Part shown: positions 36,511-49,109 of the stretch, one piece after another
Numbering within the stretch: the stretch's first letter is position 1
How the letters are laid out: each line of letters starts with the position of its first letter
Made by a program: the position numbers and the translations under genes
Notes under the pieces: generated by a model
Told to the model about the DNA's origin: nothing
The model's database searches: none
What the model saw: only the letters and a program-made list of their open reading frames with translations
Assembly (NCBI GenBank): GCA_037893225.1
Contig: JAZGUH010000360.1
Coordinates: forward strand, 2,034,398-2,098,397
DNA length: 64,000 bases
Direction of reading: 5' to 3'
Source: Hippasteria phrygiana
Taxonomy: Eukaryota > Echinodermata > Asteroidea > Valvatida > Goniasteridae

Positions 36511-38515
36511 CAGCGATGTGCTCGAAACTGGACGTGGAGTGTTCAAAAAATTCGAAACATTTTTTTCAGCGATGTGCTCGAAACTGGCCCTGGGGTGTTC
36601 AGAACACTCCATACGCCGAGCTAGGCGCGTTGGTTATGTTGAAATGCCAATTGGAGAGAAAACAATTTGAAACCTTTTTTTCACCGATGTGCTCGAAACT
36701 GGACGTGGAGTGTTCAAAAAATTCGAAACATTGTTTTCAGCGATGTGCTCGAAACTAGCCCTGGGTTATTCAGAACACTCCATACGCCGCCCTGGGCGCG
36801 TTGGTTATGTTGAAATGCCAATTGGAGAGAAAAAAATTCGGAACTTTTTTTCAGCGATGTGCTCGAAACTGGCCCTGGGGTGTTCAGAACACTCTATACG
36901 CCGCCCTGGGCGCGTTGGTTATGTTGAACTGCCAATTGGAGAGAAAAAAATTCGAAACATTTTTTTCAGCGATGTGCTCCAAACTGGCCCTGGGGTGTTC
37001 AGAACACTCCATACGCCGAGCTAGGCGCGTTGGTTTTGTTGAAATGCCAATTGGAGAGAAAATAAATTTAGAACTTTTTTTCAGCGATGTGCTCGAAACT
37101 GGCCCTGCGGTATTCAGAACACTCGATACGCCGACCTGGGCGCGTTGGTTATGTTGAACTGCCAATTGGAGAGAAAACAATTCGAAACATTTTTTTCAGC
37201 GATGTGCTCGAAACTGGCCCTGGGGTGTTCAGAACACTCCATACGCCGAGCTAGGCGCGTTGGTTTTGTTGAAATGCCAATTGGAGAGAAAATCAATTCA
37301 AAACGTTTTTTTCAGCGATGTGCTCGAAACTGGACGTGGAGTGTTCAAAAAATTCGAAACATTTTTTTCAGCGATGTGCTCGAAACTGGCCCTGGGGTTT
37401 TCAGAACACTCCATACGCCGAGCTAGGCGCGTTGGTTATGTTGAAATGCCAATTGGAGAGAAAAAAATTCGAAACCTTTTTTTCACCGATGTGCTCGAAA
37501 CTGGCCCCGGGGTGTTCAGAACACTCCATACGCCGAGCTAGGCGCGTTGGTTATGTTGAAATGCCAATTGGAGAGAAAAAAAATCGAAACCTTTTTTTCA
37601 CCGATGTGCTCGAAACTGGACGTGGAGTGTTTAAAAAATTCGAAACATTGTTTTGAGCGATGTGCTCGAAACTAGCCCTGGGGTATTCAGAACACTCGAT
37701 ACGTCGCCCTGGGCGCGTTGGTTATGTTGAAATGCCAATTGGAGAGAAACAAATTCGAAACATTTTTTTCAGCGATGTGCTCGAAACTGGACGTGGAGTG
37801 TTAAAAAAATTCGAAACATTTTTTTCAGCGATGTGCTCGAAACTGGCCCTGGGGTGTTCAGAACACTCCATACGCCGAGCTAGGCGCGTTGGTTTTGTTG
37901 AAATGCCAATTGGAGAGAAAATAAATTTAGAACTTTTTTTCAGCGATGTGCTCGAAACTGGCCCTGCGGTATTCAGAACACTCGATACGCCGCCCTGGGC
38001 GCGTTGGTTATGTTGAACTGCCAATTGGAGAGAAAAAAATTCGAAACATTTTTTTCAGCGATGTGCTCGAAACTGGCCCTGGGGTGTTCAGAACACTCCA
38101 TACGCCGAGCTAGGCGCGTTGGTTTTGTTGAAATGCCAATTGGAGAGAAAATAAATTTAGAACTTTTTTTCAGCGATGTGCTCGAAACTGGCCCTGCGGT
38201 ATTCAAAACACTCGATACGCCGCCCTGGGCGCGTTGGTTATGTTGAACTGCCAATTGGAGAGAAAAAAATTCGAAACATTTTTTTCAGCGATGTGCTCGA
38301 AACTGGCCCTGGGGTGTTCAGAACACTCCATACGCCGAGCTAGGCGCGTTGGTTTTGTTGAAATGCCAATTGGAGAGAAAATAAATTTAGAACTTTTTTT
38401 CAGCGATGTGCTCGAAACTGGCCCTGCGGTATTCAGAACACTCGATACGCCGCCCTGGGCGCGTTGGTTATGTTGAACTGCCAATTGGAGAGAAACAAAT
38501 TCGAAACGTTTTTTT
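36511..38515 (+). repeat. Module X, copy 8, Z-like at its left end
   Basis: It has the same Z/X hybrid form as X copy 5, 14,489 bp upstream: a ctagccctgggttattc D unit followed by X markers. Confidence 0.85.
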
Positions 38516-40404
38516 CAGCGATGTGCTCGAAACTGGACGTGGAGTGTTCAAAAAATTCGAAACATTTTTTTCAGCGATGTGCTCGAAACTGGCCCTGGGG
38601 TGTTCAGAACACTCCATACGCCGAGCTAGGCGCGTTGGTTATGTTGAAATGCCAATTGGAGAGAAAACAATTTGAAACCTTTTTTTCACCGATGTGCTCG
38701 AAACTGGACGTGGAGTGTTCAAAAAATTCGAAACATTGTTTTCAGCGATGTGCTCGAAACTGGCCCTGGGGTATTCAGAACACTCCATACGCCGCCCTGG
38801 GCGCGTTGGTTATGTTGAAATGCCAATTGGAGAGAAAAAAATTAGGAACTTTTTTTCAGCGATGTGCTCGAAACTGGCCCTGGGGTGTTCAGAACACTCT
38901 ATACGCCGCCCTGGGCGCGTTGGTTATGTTGAACTGCCAATTGGAGAGAAAAAAATTCGAAACATTTTTTTCAGCGATGTGCTCCAAACTGGCCCTGGGG
39001 TGTTCAGAACACTCTATACGCCGCCCTGGGCGCGTTGGTTATGTTGAACTGCCAATTGGAGAGAAAAAAATTCGAAACATTTTTTTCAGCGATGTGCTCC
39101 AAACTGGCCCTGGGGTGTTCAGAACACTCCATACGCCGAGCTAGGCGCGTTGGTTTTGTTGAAATGCCAATTGGAGAGAAAATAAATTTAGAACTTTTTT
39201 TCAGCGATGTGCTCGAAACTGGCCCTGCGGTATTCAGAACACTCGATACGCCGACCTGGGCGCGTTGGTTATGTTGAACTGCCAATTGGAGAGAAAACAA
39301 TTCGAAACATTTTTTTCAGCGATGTGCTCGAAACTGGCCCTGGGGTGTTCAGAACACTCCATACGCCGAGCTAGGCGCGTTGGTTTTGTTGAAATGCCAA
39401 TTGGAGAGAAAATCAATTCAAAACGTTTTTTTCAGCGATGTGCTCGAAACTGGACGTGGAGTGTTCAAAAAATTCGAAACATTTTTTTCAGCGATGTGCT
39501 CGAAACTGGCCCTGGGGTTTTCAGAACACTCCATACGCCGAGCTAGGCGCGTTGGTTATGTTGAAATGCCAATTGGAGAGAAAAAAATTCGAAACCTTTT
39601 TTTCACCGATGTGCTCGAAACTGGCCCCGGGGTGTTCAGAACACTCCATACGCCGAGCTAGGCGCGTTGGTTATGTTGAAATGCCAATTGGAGAGAAAAA
39701 AAATCGAAACCTTTTTTTCACCGATGTGCTCGAAACTGGACGTGGAGTGTTTAAAAAATTCGAAACATTGTTTTGAGCGATGTGCTCGAAACTAGCATTG
39801 GGGTATTCAGAACACTCGATACGTCGCCCTGGGCGCGTTGGTTATGTTGAAATGCCAATTGGAGAGAAACAAATTCGAAACATTTTTTTCAGCGATGTGC
39901 TCGAAACTGGACGTGGAGTGTTAAAAAAATTCGAAACATTTTTTTCAGCGATGTGCTCGAAACTGGCCCTGGGGTGTTCAGAACACTCCATACGCCGAGC
40001 TAGGGCGTTGGTTTTGTTGAAATGCCAATTGGAGAGAAAATAAATTTAGAACTTTTTTTCAGCGATGTGCTCGAAACTGGCCCTGCGGTATTCAGAACAC
40101 TCGATACGCCGCCCTGGGCGCGTTGGTTATGTTGAACTGCCAATTGGAGAGAAAAAAATTCGAAACATTTTTTTCAGCGATGTGCTCGAAACTGGCCCTG
40201 GGGTGTTCAGAACACTCCATACGCCGAGCTAGGCGCGTTGGTTTTGTTGAAATGCCAATTGGAGAGAAAATAAATTTAGAACTTTTTTTCAGCGATGTGC
40301 TCGAAACTGGCCCTGCGGTATTCAGAACACTCGATACGCCGCCCTGGGCGCGTTGGTTATGTTGAACTGCCAATTGGAGAGAAACAAATTCGAAACGTTT
40401 TTTT
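38516..40404 (+). repeat. Module Y', copy 2
   Basis: It repeats Y' copy 1 at 14,489 bp, including the duplicated gctccaaac unit. It carries a private ctagcattggggt near 39,792, where other copies read ctagccctggggt. The same change occurs at 43,401. Confidence 0.86.
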
Positions 40405-42237
40405 CAGCGATGTGCTCGAAACTGGACGTGGAGTGTTCAAAAAATTCGAAACATTTTTTTCAGCGATGTGCTCGAAACTGGCCCTGGGGTGTTCAGAACA
40501 CTCCATACGCCGAGCTAGGCGCGTTGGTTATGTTGAAATGCCAATTGGAGAGAAAACAATTTGAAACCTTTTTTTCACCGATGTGCTCGAAACTGGACGT
40601 GGAGTGTTCAAAAAATTCGAAACATTGTTTTCAGCGATGTGCTCGAAACTAGCCCTGGGTTATTCAGAACACTCCATACGCCGCCCTGGGCGCGTTGGTT
40701 ATGTTGAAATGCCAATTGGAGAGAAAAAAATTCGGAACTTTTTTTCAGCGATGTGCTCGAAACTGGCCCTGGGGTGTTCAGAACACTCTATACGCCGCCC
40801 TGGGCGCGTTGGTTATGTTGAACTGCCAATTGGAGAGAAAAAAATTCGAAACATTTTTTTCAGCGATGTGCTCCAAACTGGCCCTGGGGTGTTCAGAACA
40901 CTCCATACGCCGAGCTAGGCGCGTTGGTTTTGTTGAAATGCCAATTGGAGAGAAAATAAATTTAGAACTTTTTTTCAGCGATGTGCTCGAAACTGGCCCT
41001 GCGGTATTCAGAACACTCGATACGCCGCCCTGGGCGCGTTGGTTATGTTGAACTGCCAATTGGAGAGAAAAAAATTGGAAACATTTTTTTCAGCGATGTG
41101 CTCGAAACTGGCCCTGGGGTTTTCAGAACACTCCATACGCCGAGCTAGGCGCGTTGGTTATGTTGAAATGCCAATTGGAGAGAAAAAAATTCGAAACCTT
41201 TTTTTCACCGATGTGCTCGAAACTGGCCCCGGGGTGTTCAGAACACTCCATACGCCGAGCTAGGCGCGTTGGTTATGTTGAAATGCCAATTGGAGAGAAA
41301 AAAAATCGAAACCTTTTTTTCACCGATGTGCTCGAAACTGGACGTGGAGTGTTTAAAAAATTCGAAACATTGTTTTGAGCGATGTGCTCGAAACTAGCCC
41401 TGGGGTATTCAGAACACTCGATACGTCGCCCTGGGCGCGTTGGTTATGTTGAAATGCCAATTGGAGAGAAACAAATTCGAAACATTTTTTTCAGCGATGT
41501 GCTCGAAACTGGACGTGGAGTGTTAAAAAAATTCGAAACATTTTTTTCAGCGATGTGCTCGAAACTGGCCCTGGGGTGTTCAGAACACTCCATACGCCGA
41601 GCTAGGCGCGTTGGTTTTGTTGAAATGCCAATTGGAGAGAAAATAAATTTAGAACTTTTTTTCAGCGATGTGCTCGAAACTGGCCCTGCGGTATTCAGAA
41701 CACTCGATACGCCGCCCTGGGCGCGTTGGTTATGTTGAACTGCCAATTGGAGAGAAAAAAATTCGAAACATTTTTTTCAGCGATGTGCTCGAAACTGGCC
41801 CTGGGGTGTTCAGAACACTCCATACGCCGAGCTAGGCGCGTTGGTTTTGTTGAAATGCCAATTGGAGAGAAAATAAATTTAGAACTTTTTTTCAGCGATG
41901 TGCTCGAAACTGGCCCTGCGGTATTCAAAACACTCGATACGCCGCCCTGGGCGCGTTGGTTATGTTGAACTGCCAATTGGAGAGAAAAAAATTCGAAACA
42001 TTTTTTTCAGCGATGTGCTCGAAACTGGCCCTGGGGTGTTCAGAACACTCCATACGCCGAGCTAGGCGCGTTGGTTTTGTTGAAATGCCAATTGGAGAGA
42101 AAATAAATTTAGAACTTTTTTTCAGCGATGTGCTCGAAACTGGCCCTGCGGTATTCAGAACACTCGATACGCCGCCCTGGGCGCGTTGGTTATGTTGAAC
42201 TGCCAATTGGAGAGAAACAAATTCGAAACGTTTTTTT
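40405..42237 (+). repeat. Module V (1,833 bp, 18 units), Z/X recombinant
   Basis: It begins as Z (ctagccctgggttattc D unit, attggaaac near 41,075). At about 41,091 it switches to the X stretch starting ggttttcag and continues with the SmaI unit, s4, s3 and the X right part. It has four short units. Confidence 0.86.
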
Positions 42238-44011
42238 CAGCGATGTGCTCGAAACTGGACGTGGAGTGTTCAAAAAATTCGAAACATTTTTTTCAGCGAT
42301 GTGCTCGAAACTGGCCCTGGGGTGTTCAGAACACTCCATACGCCGAGCTAGGCGCGTTGGTTATGTTGAAATGCCAATTGGAGAGAAAACAATTTGAAAC
42401 CTTTTTTTCACCGATGTGCTCGAAACTGGACGTGGAGTGTTCAAAAAATTCGAAACATTGTTTTCAGCGATGTGCTCGAAACTGGCCCTGGGGTATTCAG
42501 AACACTCCATACGCCGCCCTGGGCGCGTTGGTTATGTTGAAATGCCAATTGGAGAGAAAAAAATTAGGAACTTTTTTTCAGCGATGTGCTCGAAACTGGC
42601 CCTGGGGTGTTCAGAACACTCTATACGCCGCCCTGGGCGCGTTGGTTATGTTGAACTGCCAATTGGAGAGAAAAAAATTCGAAACATTTTTTTCAGCGAT
42701 GTGCTCCAAACTGGCCCTGGGGTGTTCAGAACACTCTATACGCCGCCCTGGGCGCGTTGGTTATGTTGAACTGCCAATTGGAGAGAAAAAAATTCGAAAC
42801 ATTTTTTTCAGCGATGTGCTCCAAACTGGCCCTGGGGTGTTCAGAACACTCCATACGCCGAGCTAGGCGCGTTGGTTTTGTTGAAATGCCAATTGGAGAG
42901 AAAATAAATTTAGAACTTTTTTTCAGCGATGTGCTCGAAACTGGCCCTGCGGTATTCAGAACACTCGATACGCCGACCTGGGCGCGTTGGTTATGTTGAA
43001 CTGCCAATTGGAGAGAAAACAATTCGAAACATTTTTTTCAGCGATGTGCTCGAAACTGGCCCTGGGGTGTTCAGAACACTCCATACGCCGAGCTAGGCGC
43101 GTTGGTTTTGTTGAAATGCCAATTGGAGAGAAAATCAATTCAAAACGTTTTTTTCAGCGATGTGCTCGAAACTGGACGTGGAGTGTTCAAAAAATTCGAA
43201 ACATTTTTTTCAGCGATGTGCTCGAAACTGGCCCTGGGGTTTTCAGAACACTCCATACGCCGAGCTAGGCGCGTTGGTTATGTTGAAATGCCAATTGGAG
43301 AGAAAAAAAATCGAAACCTTTTTTTCACCGATGTGCTCGAAACTGGACGTGGAGTGTTTAAAAAATTCGAAACATTGTTTTGAGCGATGTGCTCGAAACT
43401 AGCATTGGGGTATTCAGAACACTCGATACGTCGCCCTGGGCGCGTTGGTTATGTTGAAATGCCAATTGGAGAGAAACAAATTCGAAACATTTTTTTCAGC
43501 GATGTGCTCGAAACTGGACGTGGAGTGTTAAAAAAATTCGAAACATTTTTTTCAGCGATGTGCTCGAAACTGGCCCTGGGGTGTTCAGAACACTCCATAC
43601 GCCGAGCTAGGGCGTTGGTTTTGTTGAAATGCCAATTGGAGAGAAAATAAATTTAGAACTTTTTTTCAGCGATGTGCTCGAAACTGGCCCTGCGGTATTC
43701 AGAACACTCGATACGCCGCCCTGGGCGCGTTGGTTATGTTGAACTGCCAATTGGAGAGAAAAAAATTCGAAACATTTTTTTCAGCGATGTGCTCGAAACT
43801 GGCCCTGGGGTGTTCAGAACACTCCATACGCCGAGCTAGGCGCGTTGGTTTTGTTGAAATGCCAATTGGAGAGAAAATAAATTTAGAACTTTTTTTCAGC
43901 GATGTGCTCGAAACTGGCCCTGCGGTATTCAGAACACTCGATACGCCGCCCTGGGCGCGTTGGTTATGTTGAACTGCCAATTGGAGAGAAACAAATTCGA
44001 AACGTTTTTTT
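42238..44011 (+). repeat. Module Y'' (1,774 bp, composition unlike Y)
   Basis: It has the same length as Y but a different make-up. It has the duplicated gctccaaac unit of Y' (near 42,600-42,830) and lacks the SmaI unit (junction near 43,300), like W. It has the gagctagggcg deletion near 43,607 and the rare ctagcattggggt near 43,399. Confidence 0.86.
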
Positions 44012-45387
44012 CAGCGATGTGCTCGAAACTGGACGTGGAGTGTTCAAAAAATTCGAAACATTTTTTTCAGCGATGTGCTCGAAACTGGCCCTGGGGTGTT
44101 CAGAACACTCCATACGCCGAGCTAGGCGCGTTGGTTATGTTGAAATGCCAATTGGAGAGAAAACAATTTGAAACCTTTTTTTCACCGATGTGCTCGAAAC
44201 TGGACGTGGAGTGTTCAAAAAATTCGAAACATTGTTTTCAGCGATGTGCTCGAAACTAGCCCTGGGTTATTCAGAACACTCCATACGCCGCCCTGGGCGC
44301 GTTGGTTATGTTGAAATGCCAATTGGAGAGAAAAAAATTCGGAACTTTTTTTCAGCGATGTGCTCGAAACTGGCCCTGGGGTGTTCAGAACACTCTATAC
44401 GCCGCCCTGGGCGCGTTGGTTATGTTGAACTGCCAATTGGAGAGAAAAAAATTCGAAACATTTTTTTCAGCGATGTGCTCCAAACTGGCCCTGGGGTGTT
44501 CAGAACACTCCATACGCCGAGCTAGGCGCGTTGGTTTTGTTGAAATGCCAATTGGAGAGAAAATAAATTTAGAACTTTTTTTCAGCGATGTGCTCGAAAC
44601 TGGCCCTGCGGTATTCAGAACACTCGCTACGCCGCCCTGGGCGCGTTGGTTATGTTGAACTGCCAATTGGAGAGAAAAAAATTGGAAACATTTTTTTCAG
44701 CGATGTGCTCGAAACTGGCCCTGGGGTGTTCAGAACACTCCATACGCCGAGCTAGGCGCGTTGGTTTTGTTGAAATGCCAATTGGAGAGAAAATAAATTT
44801 AGAACTTTTTTTCAGCGATGTGCTCGAAACTGGCCCTGCGGTATTCAGAACACTCGATACGCCGCCCTGGGCGCGTTGGTTATGTTGAACTGCCAATTGG
44901 AGAGAAAAAAATTCGAAACATTTTTTTCAGCGATGTGCTCGAAACTGGCCCTGGGGTGTTCAGAACACTCCATACGCCGAGCTAGGCGCGTTGGTTTTGT
45001 TGAAATGCCAATTGGAGAGAAAATAAATTTAGAACTTTTTTTCAGCGATGTGCTCGAAACTGGCCCTGCGGTATTCAAAACACTCGATACGCCGCCCTGG
45101 GCGCGTTGGTTATGTTGAACTGCCAATTGGAGAGAAAAAAATTCGAAACATTTTTTTCAGCGATGTGCTCGAAACTGGCCCTGGGGTGTTCAGAACACTC
45201 CATACGCCGAGCTAGGCGCGTTGGTTTTGTTGAAATGCCAATTGGAGAGAAAATAAATTTAGAACTTTTTTTCAGCGATGTGCTCGAAACTGGCCCTGCG
45301 GTATTCAGAACACTCGATACGCCGCCCTGGGCGCGTTGGTTATGTTGAACTGCCAATTGGAGAGAAAAAAATTCGAAACGTTTTTTT
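44012..45387 (+). repeat. Module Z, copy 5 (likely HOR precursor, part 1)
   Basis: This Z module has a ctagccctgggttattc D unit, ctcgctacgcc with attggaaac, and the gtattcaaaacac dimer. The 1,606-bp half of the 2,636-bp repeat is this module plus one duplicated 230-bp dimer and a private A to C change (gagaacaaaatt). Confidence 0.86.
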
Positions 45388-47506
45388 CAGCGATGTGCTC
45401 GAAACTGGACGTGGAGTGTTCAAAAAATTCGAAACATTTTTTTCAGCGATGTGCTCGAAACTGGCCCTGGGGTGTTCAGAACACTCCATACGCCGAGCTA
45501 GGCGCGTTGGTTATGTTGAAATGCCAATTGGAGAGAAAACAATTTGAAACCTTTTTTTCACCGATGTGCTCGAAACTGGACGTGGAGTGTTCAAAAAATT
45601 CGAAACATTGTTTTCAGCGATGTGCTCGAAACTGGCCCTGGGGTATTCAGAACACTCCATACGCCGCCCTGGGCGCGTTGGTTATGTTGAAATGCCAATT
45701 GGAGAGAAAAAAATTAGGAACTTTTTTTCAGCGATGTGCTCGAAACTGGCCCTGGGGTGTTCAGAACACTCTATACGCCGCCCTGGGCGCGTTGGTTATG
45801 TTGAAATGCCAATTGGAGAGAAAAAAATTAGGAACTTTTTTTCAGCGATGTGCTCGAAACTGGCCCTGGGGTGTTCAGAACACTCTATACGCCGCCCTGG
45901 GCGCGTTGGTTATGTTGAACTGCCAATTGGAGAGAAAAAAATTCGAAACATTTTTTTCAGCGATGTGCTCCAAACTGGCCCTGGGGTGTTCAGAACACTC
46001 CATACGCCGAGCTAGGCGCGTTGGTTTTGTTGAAATGCCAATTGGAGAGAAAATAAATTTAGAACTTTTTTTCAGCGATGTGCTCGAAACTGGCCCTGCG
46101 GTATTCAGAACACTCGATACGCCGACCTGGGCGCGTTGGTTATGTTGAACTGCCAATTGGAGAGAAAACAATTCGAAACATTTTTTTCAGCGATGTGCTC
46201 GAAACTGGCCCTGGGGTGTTCAGAACACTCCATACGCCGAGCTAGGCGCGTTGGTTTTGTTGAAATGCCAATTGGAGAGAAAATCAATTCAAAACGTTTT
46301 TTTCAGCGATGTGCTCGAAACTGGACGTGGAGTGTTCAAAAAATTCGAAACATTTTTTTCAGCGATGTGCTCGAAACTGGCCCTGGGGTTTTCAGAACAC
46401 TCCATACGCCGAGCTAGGCGCGTTGGTTATGTTGAAATGCCAATTGGAGAGAAAAAAATTCGAAACCTTTTTTTCACCGATGTGCTCGAAACTGGCCCCG
46501 GGGTGTTCAGAACACTCCATACGCCGAGCTAGGCGCGTTGGTTATGTTGAAATGCCAATTGGAGAGAAAAAAAATCGAAACCTTATTTTCACCGATGTGC
46601 TCGAAACTGGACGTGGAGTGTTTAAAAAATTCGAAACATTGTTTTGAGCGATGTGCTCGAAACTAGCCCTGGGGTATTCAGAACACTCGATACGTCGCCC
46701 TGGGCGCGTTGGTTATGTTGAAATGCCAATTGGAGAGAAACAAATTCGAAACATTTTTTTCAGCGATGTGCTCGAAACTGGACGTGGAGTGTTAAAAAAA
46801 TTCGAAACATTTTTTTCAGCGATGTGCTCGAAACTGGCCCTGGGGTGTTCAGAACACTCCATACGCCGAGCTAGGCGCGTTGGTTTTGTTGAAATGCCAA
46901 TTGGAGAGAAAATAAATTTAGAACTTTTTTTCAGCGATGTGCTCGAAACTGGCCCTGCGGTATTCAGAACACTCGATACGCCGCCCTGGGCGCGTTGGTT
47001 ATGTTGAACTGCCAATTGGAGAGAAAAAAATTCGAAACATTTTTTTCAGCGATGTGCTCGAAACTGGCCCTGGGGTGTTCAGAACACTCCATACGCCGAG
47101 CTAGGCGCGTTGGTTTTGTTGAAATGCCAATTGGAGAGAAAATAAATTTAGAACTTTTTTTCAGCGATGTGCTCGAAACTGGCCCTGCGGTATTCAAAAC
47201 ACTCGATACGCCGCCCTGGGCGCGTTGGTTATGTTGAACTGCCAATTGGAGAGAAAAAAATTCGAAACATTTTTTTCAGCGATGTGCTCGAAACTGGCCC
47301 TGGGGTGTTCAGAACACTCCATACGCCGAGCTAGGCGCGTTGGTTTTGTTGAAATGCCAATTGGAGAGAAAATAAATTTAGAACTTTTTTTCAGCGATGT
47401 GCTCGAAACTGGCCCTGCGGTATTCAGAACACTCGATACGCCGCCCTGGGCGCGTTGGTTATGTTGAACTGCCAATTGGAGAGAAACAAATTCGAAACGT
47501 TTTTTT
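45388..47506 (+). repeat. Module X+ (2,119 bp; HOR precursor, part 2)
   Basis: This is an X module with its 114-bp attaggaac unit duplicated in tandem (45615-45842). The same doubled 114-bp unit is in every copy of the 2,636-bp repeat. One private change gives accttattttcacc near 46,580. The SmaI unit and s4/s3 are present. Confidence 0.86.
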
Positions 47507-49109
47507 CAGCGATGTGCTCGAAACTGGACGTGGAGTGTTCAAAAAATTCGAAACATTTTTTTCAGCGATGTGCTCGAAACTGGCCCTGGGGTGTTCAGAA
47601 CACTCCATACGCCGAGCTAGGCGCGTTGGTTATGTTGAAATGCCAATTGGAGAGAAAACAATTTGAAACCTTTTTTTCACCGATGTGCTCGAAACTGGAC
47701 GTGGAGTGTTCAAAAAATTCGAAACATTGTTTTCAGCGATGTGCTCGAAACTGGCCCTGGGGTATTCAGAACACTCCATACGCCGCCCTGGGCGCGTTGG
47801 TTATGTTGAAATGCCAATTGGAGAGAAAAAAATTAGGAACTTTTTTTCAGCGATGTGCTCGAAACTGGCCCTGGGGTGTTCAGAACACTCTATACGCCGC
47901 CCTGGGCGCGTTGGTTATGTTGAACTGCCAATTGGAGAGAAAAAAATTCGAAACATTTTTTTCAGCGATGTGCTCCAAACTGGCCCTGGGGTGTTCAGAA
48001 CACTCCATACGCCGAGCTAGGCGCGTTGGTTTTGTTGAAATGCCAATTGGAGAGAAAATAAATTTAGAACTTTTTTTCAGCGATGTGCTCGAAACTGGCC
48101 CTGCGGTATTCAGAACACTCGATACGCCGCCCTGGGCGCGTTGGTTATGTTGAACTGCCAATTGGAGAGAAAACAATTCGAAACATTTTTTTCAGCGATG
48201 TGCTCGAAACTGGCCCTGGGGTGTTCAGAACACTCCATACGCCGAGCTAGGCGCGTTGGTTTTGTTGAAATGCCAATTGGAGAGAAAATAAATTCAAAAC
48301 CTTTTTTTCAGCGATGTGCTCGAAACTGGACGTGGAGTGTTCAAAAAATTCGAAACATTTTTTTCAGCGATGTGCTCGAAACTGGCCCTGGGGTTTTCAG
48401 AACACTCCATACGCCGAGCTAGGCGCGTTGGTTATGTTGAAATGCCAATTGGAGAGAAAAAAATTCGAAACCTTTTTTTCACCGATGTGCTCGAAACTGG
48501 CCCCGGGGTGTTCAGAACACTCCATACGCCGAGCTAGGCGCGTTGGTTATGTTGAAATGCCAATTGGAGAGAAAAAAAATCGAAACCTTTTTTTCACCGA
48601 TGTGCTCGAAACTGGACGTGGAGTGTTTAAAAAATTCGAAACATTGTTTTGAGCGATGTGCTCGAAACTGGCCCTGGGGTGTTCAGAACACTCCATACGC
48701 CGAGCTAGGGCGTTGGTTTTGTTGAAATGCCAATTGGAGAGAAAATAAATTTAGAACTTTTTTTCAGCGATGTGCTCGAAACTGGCCCTGCGGTATTCAG
48801 AACACTCGATACGCCGCCCTGGGCGCGTTGGTTATGTTGAACTGCCAATTGGAGAGAAAAAAATTCGAAACATTTTTTTCAGCGATGTGCTCGAAACTGG
48901 CCCTGGGGTGTTCAGAACACTCCATACGCCGAGCTAGGCGCGTTGGTTTTGTTGAAATGCCAATTGGAGAGAAAATAAATTTAGAACTTTTTTTCAGCGA
49001 TGTGCTCGAAACTGGCCCTGCGGTATTCAGAACACTCGATACGCCGCCCTGGGCGCGTTGGTTATGTTGAACTGCCAATTGGAGAGAAACAAATTCGAAA
49101 CGTTTTTTT
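47507..49109 (+). repeat. Module Y-del (1,603 bp, 16 units)
   Basis: This is a Y module lacking 171 bp (one 115-bp unit plus s3). At about 48,650-48,680 the sequence passes from gagcgatgtgctcgaaactg straight into gccctggggtgttcag. It keeps the gagctagggcg deletion near 48,703. Confidence 0.86.
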
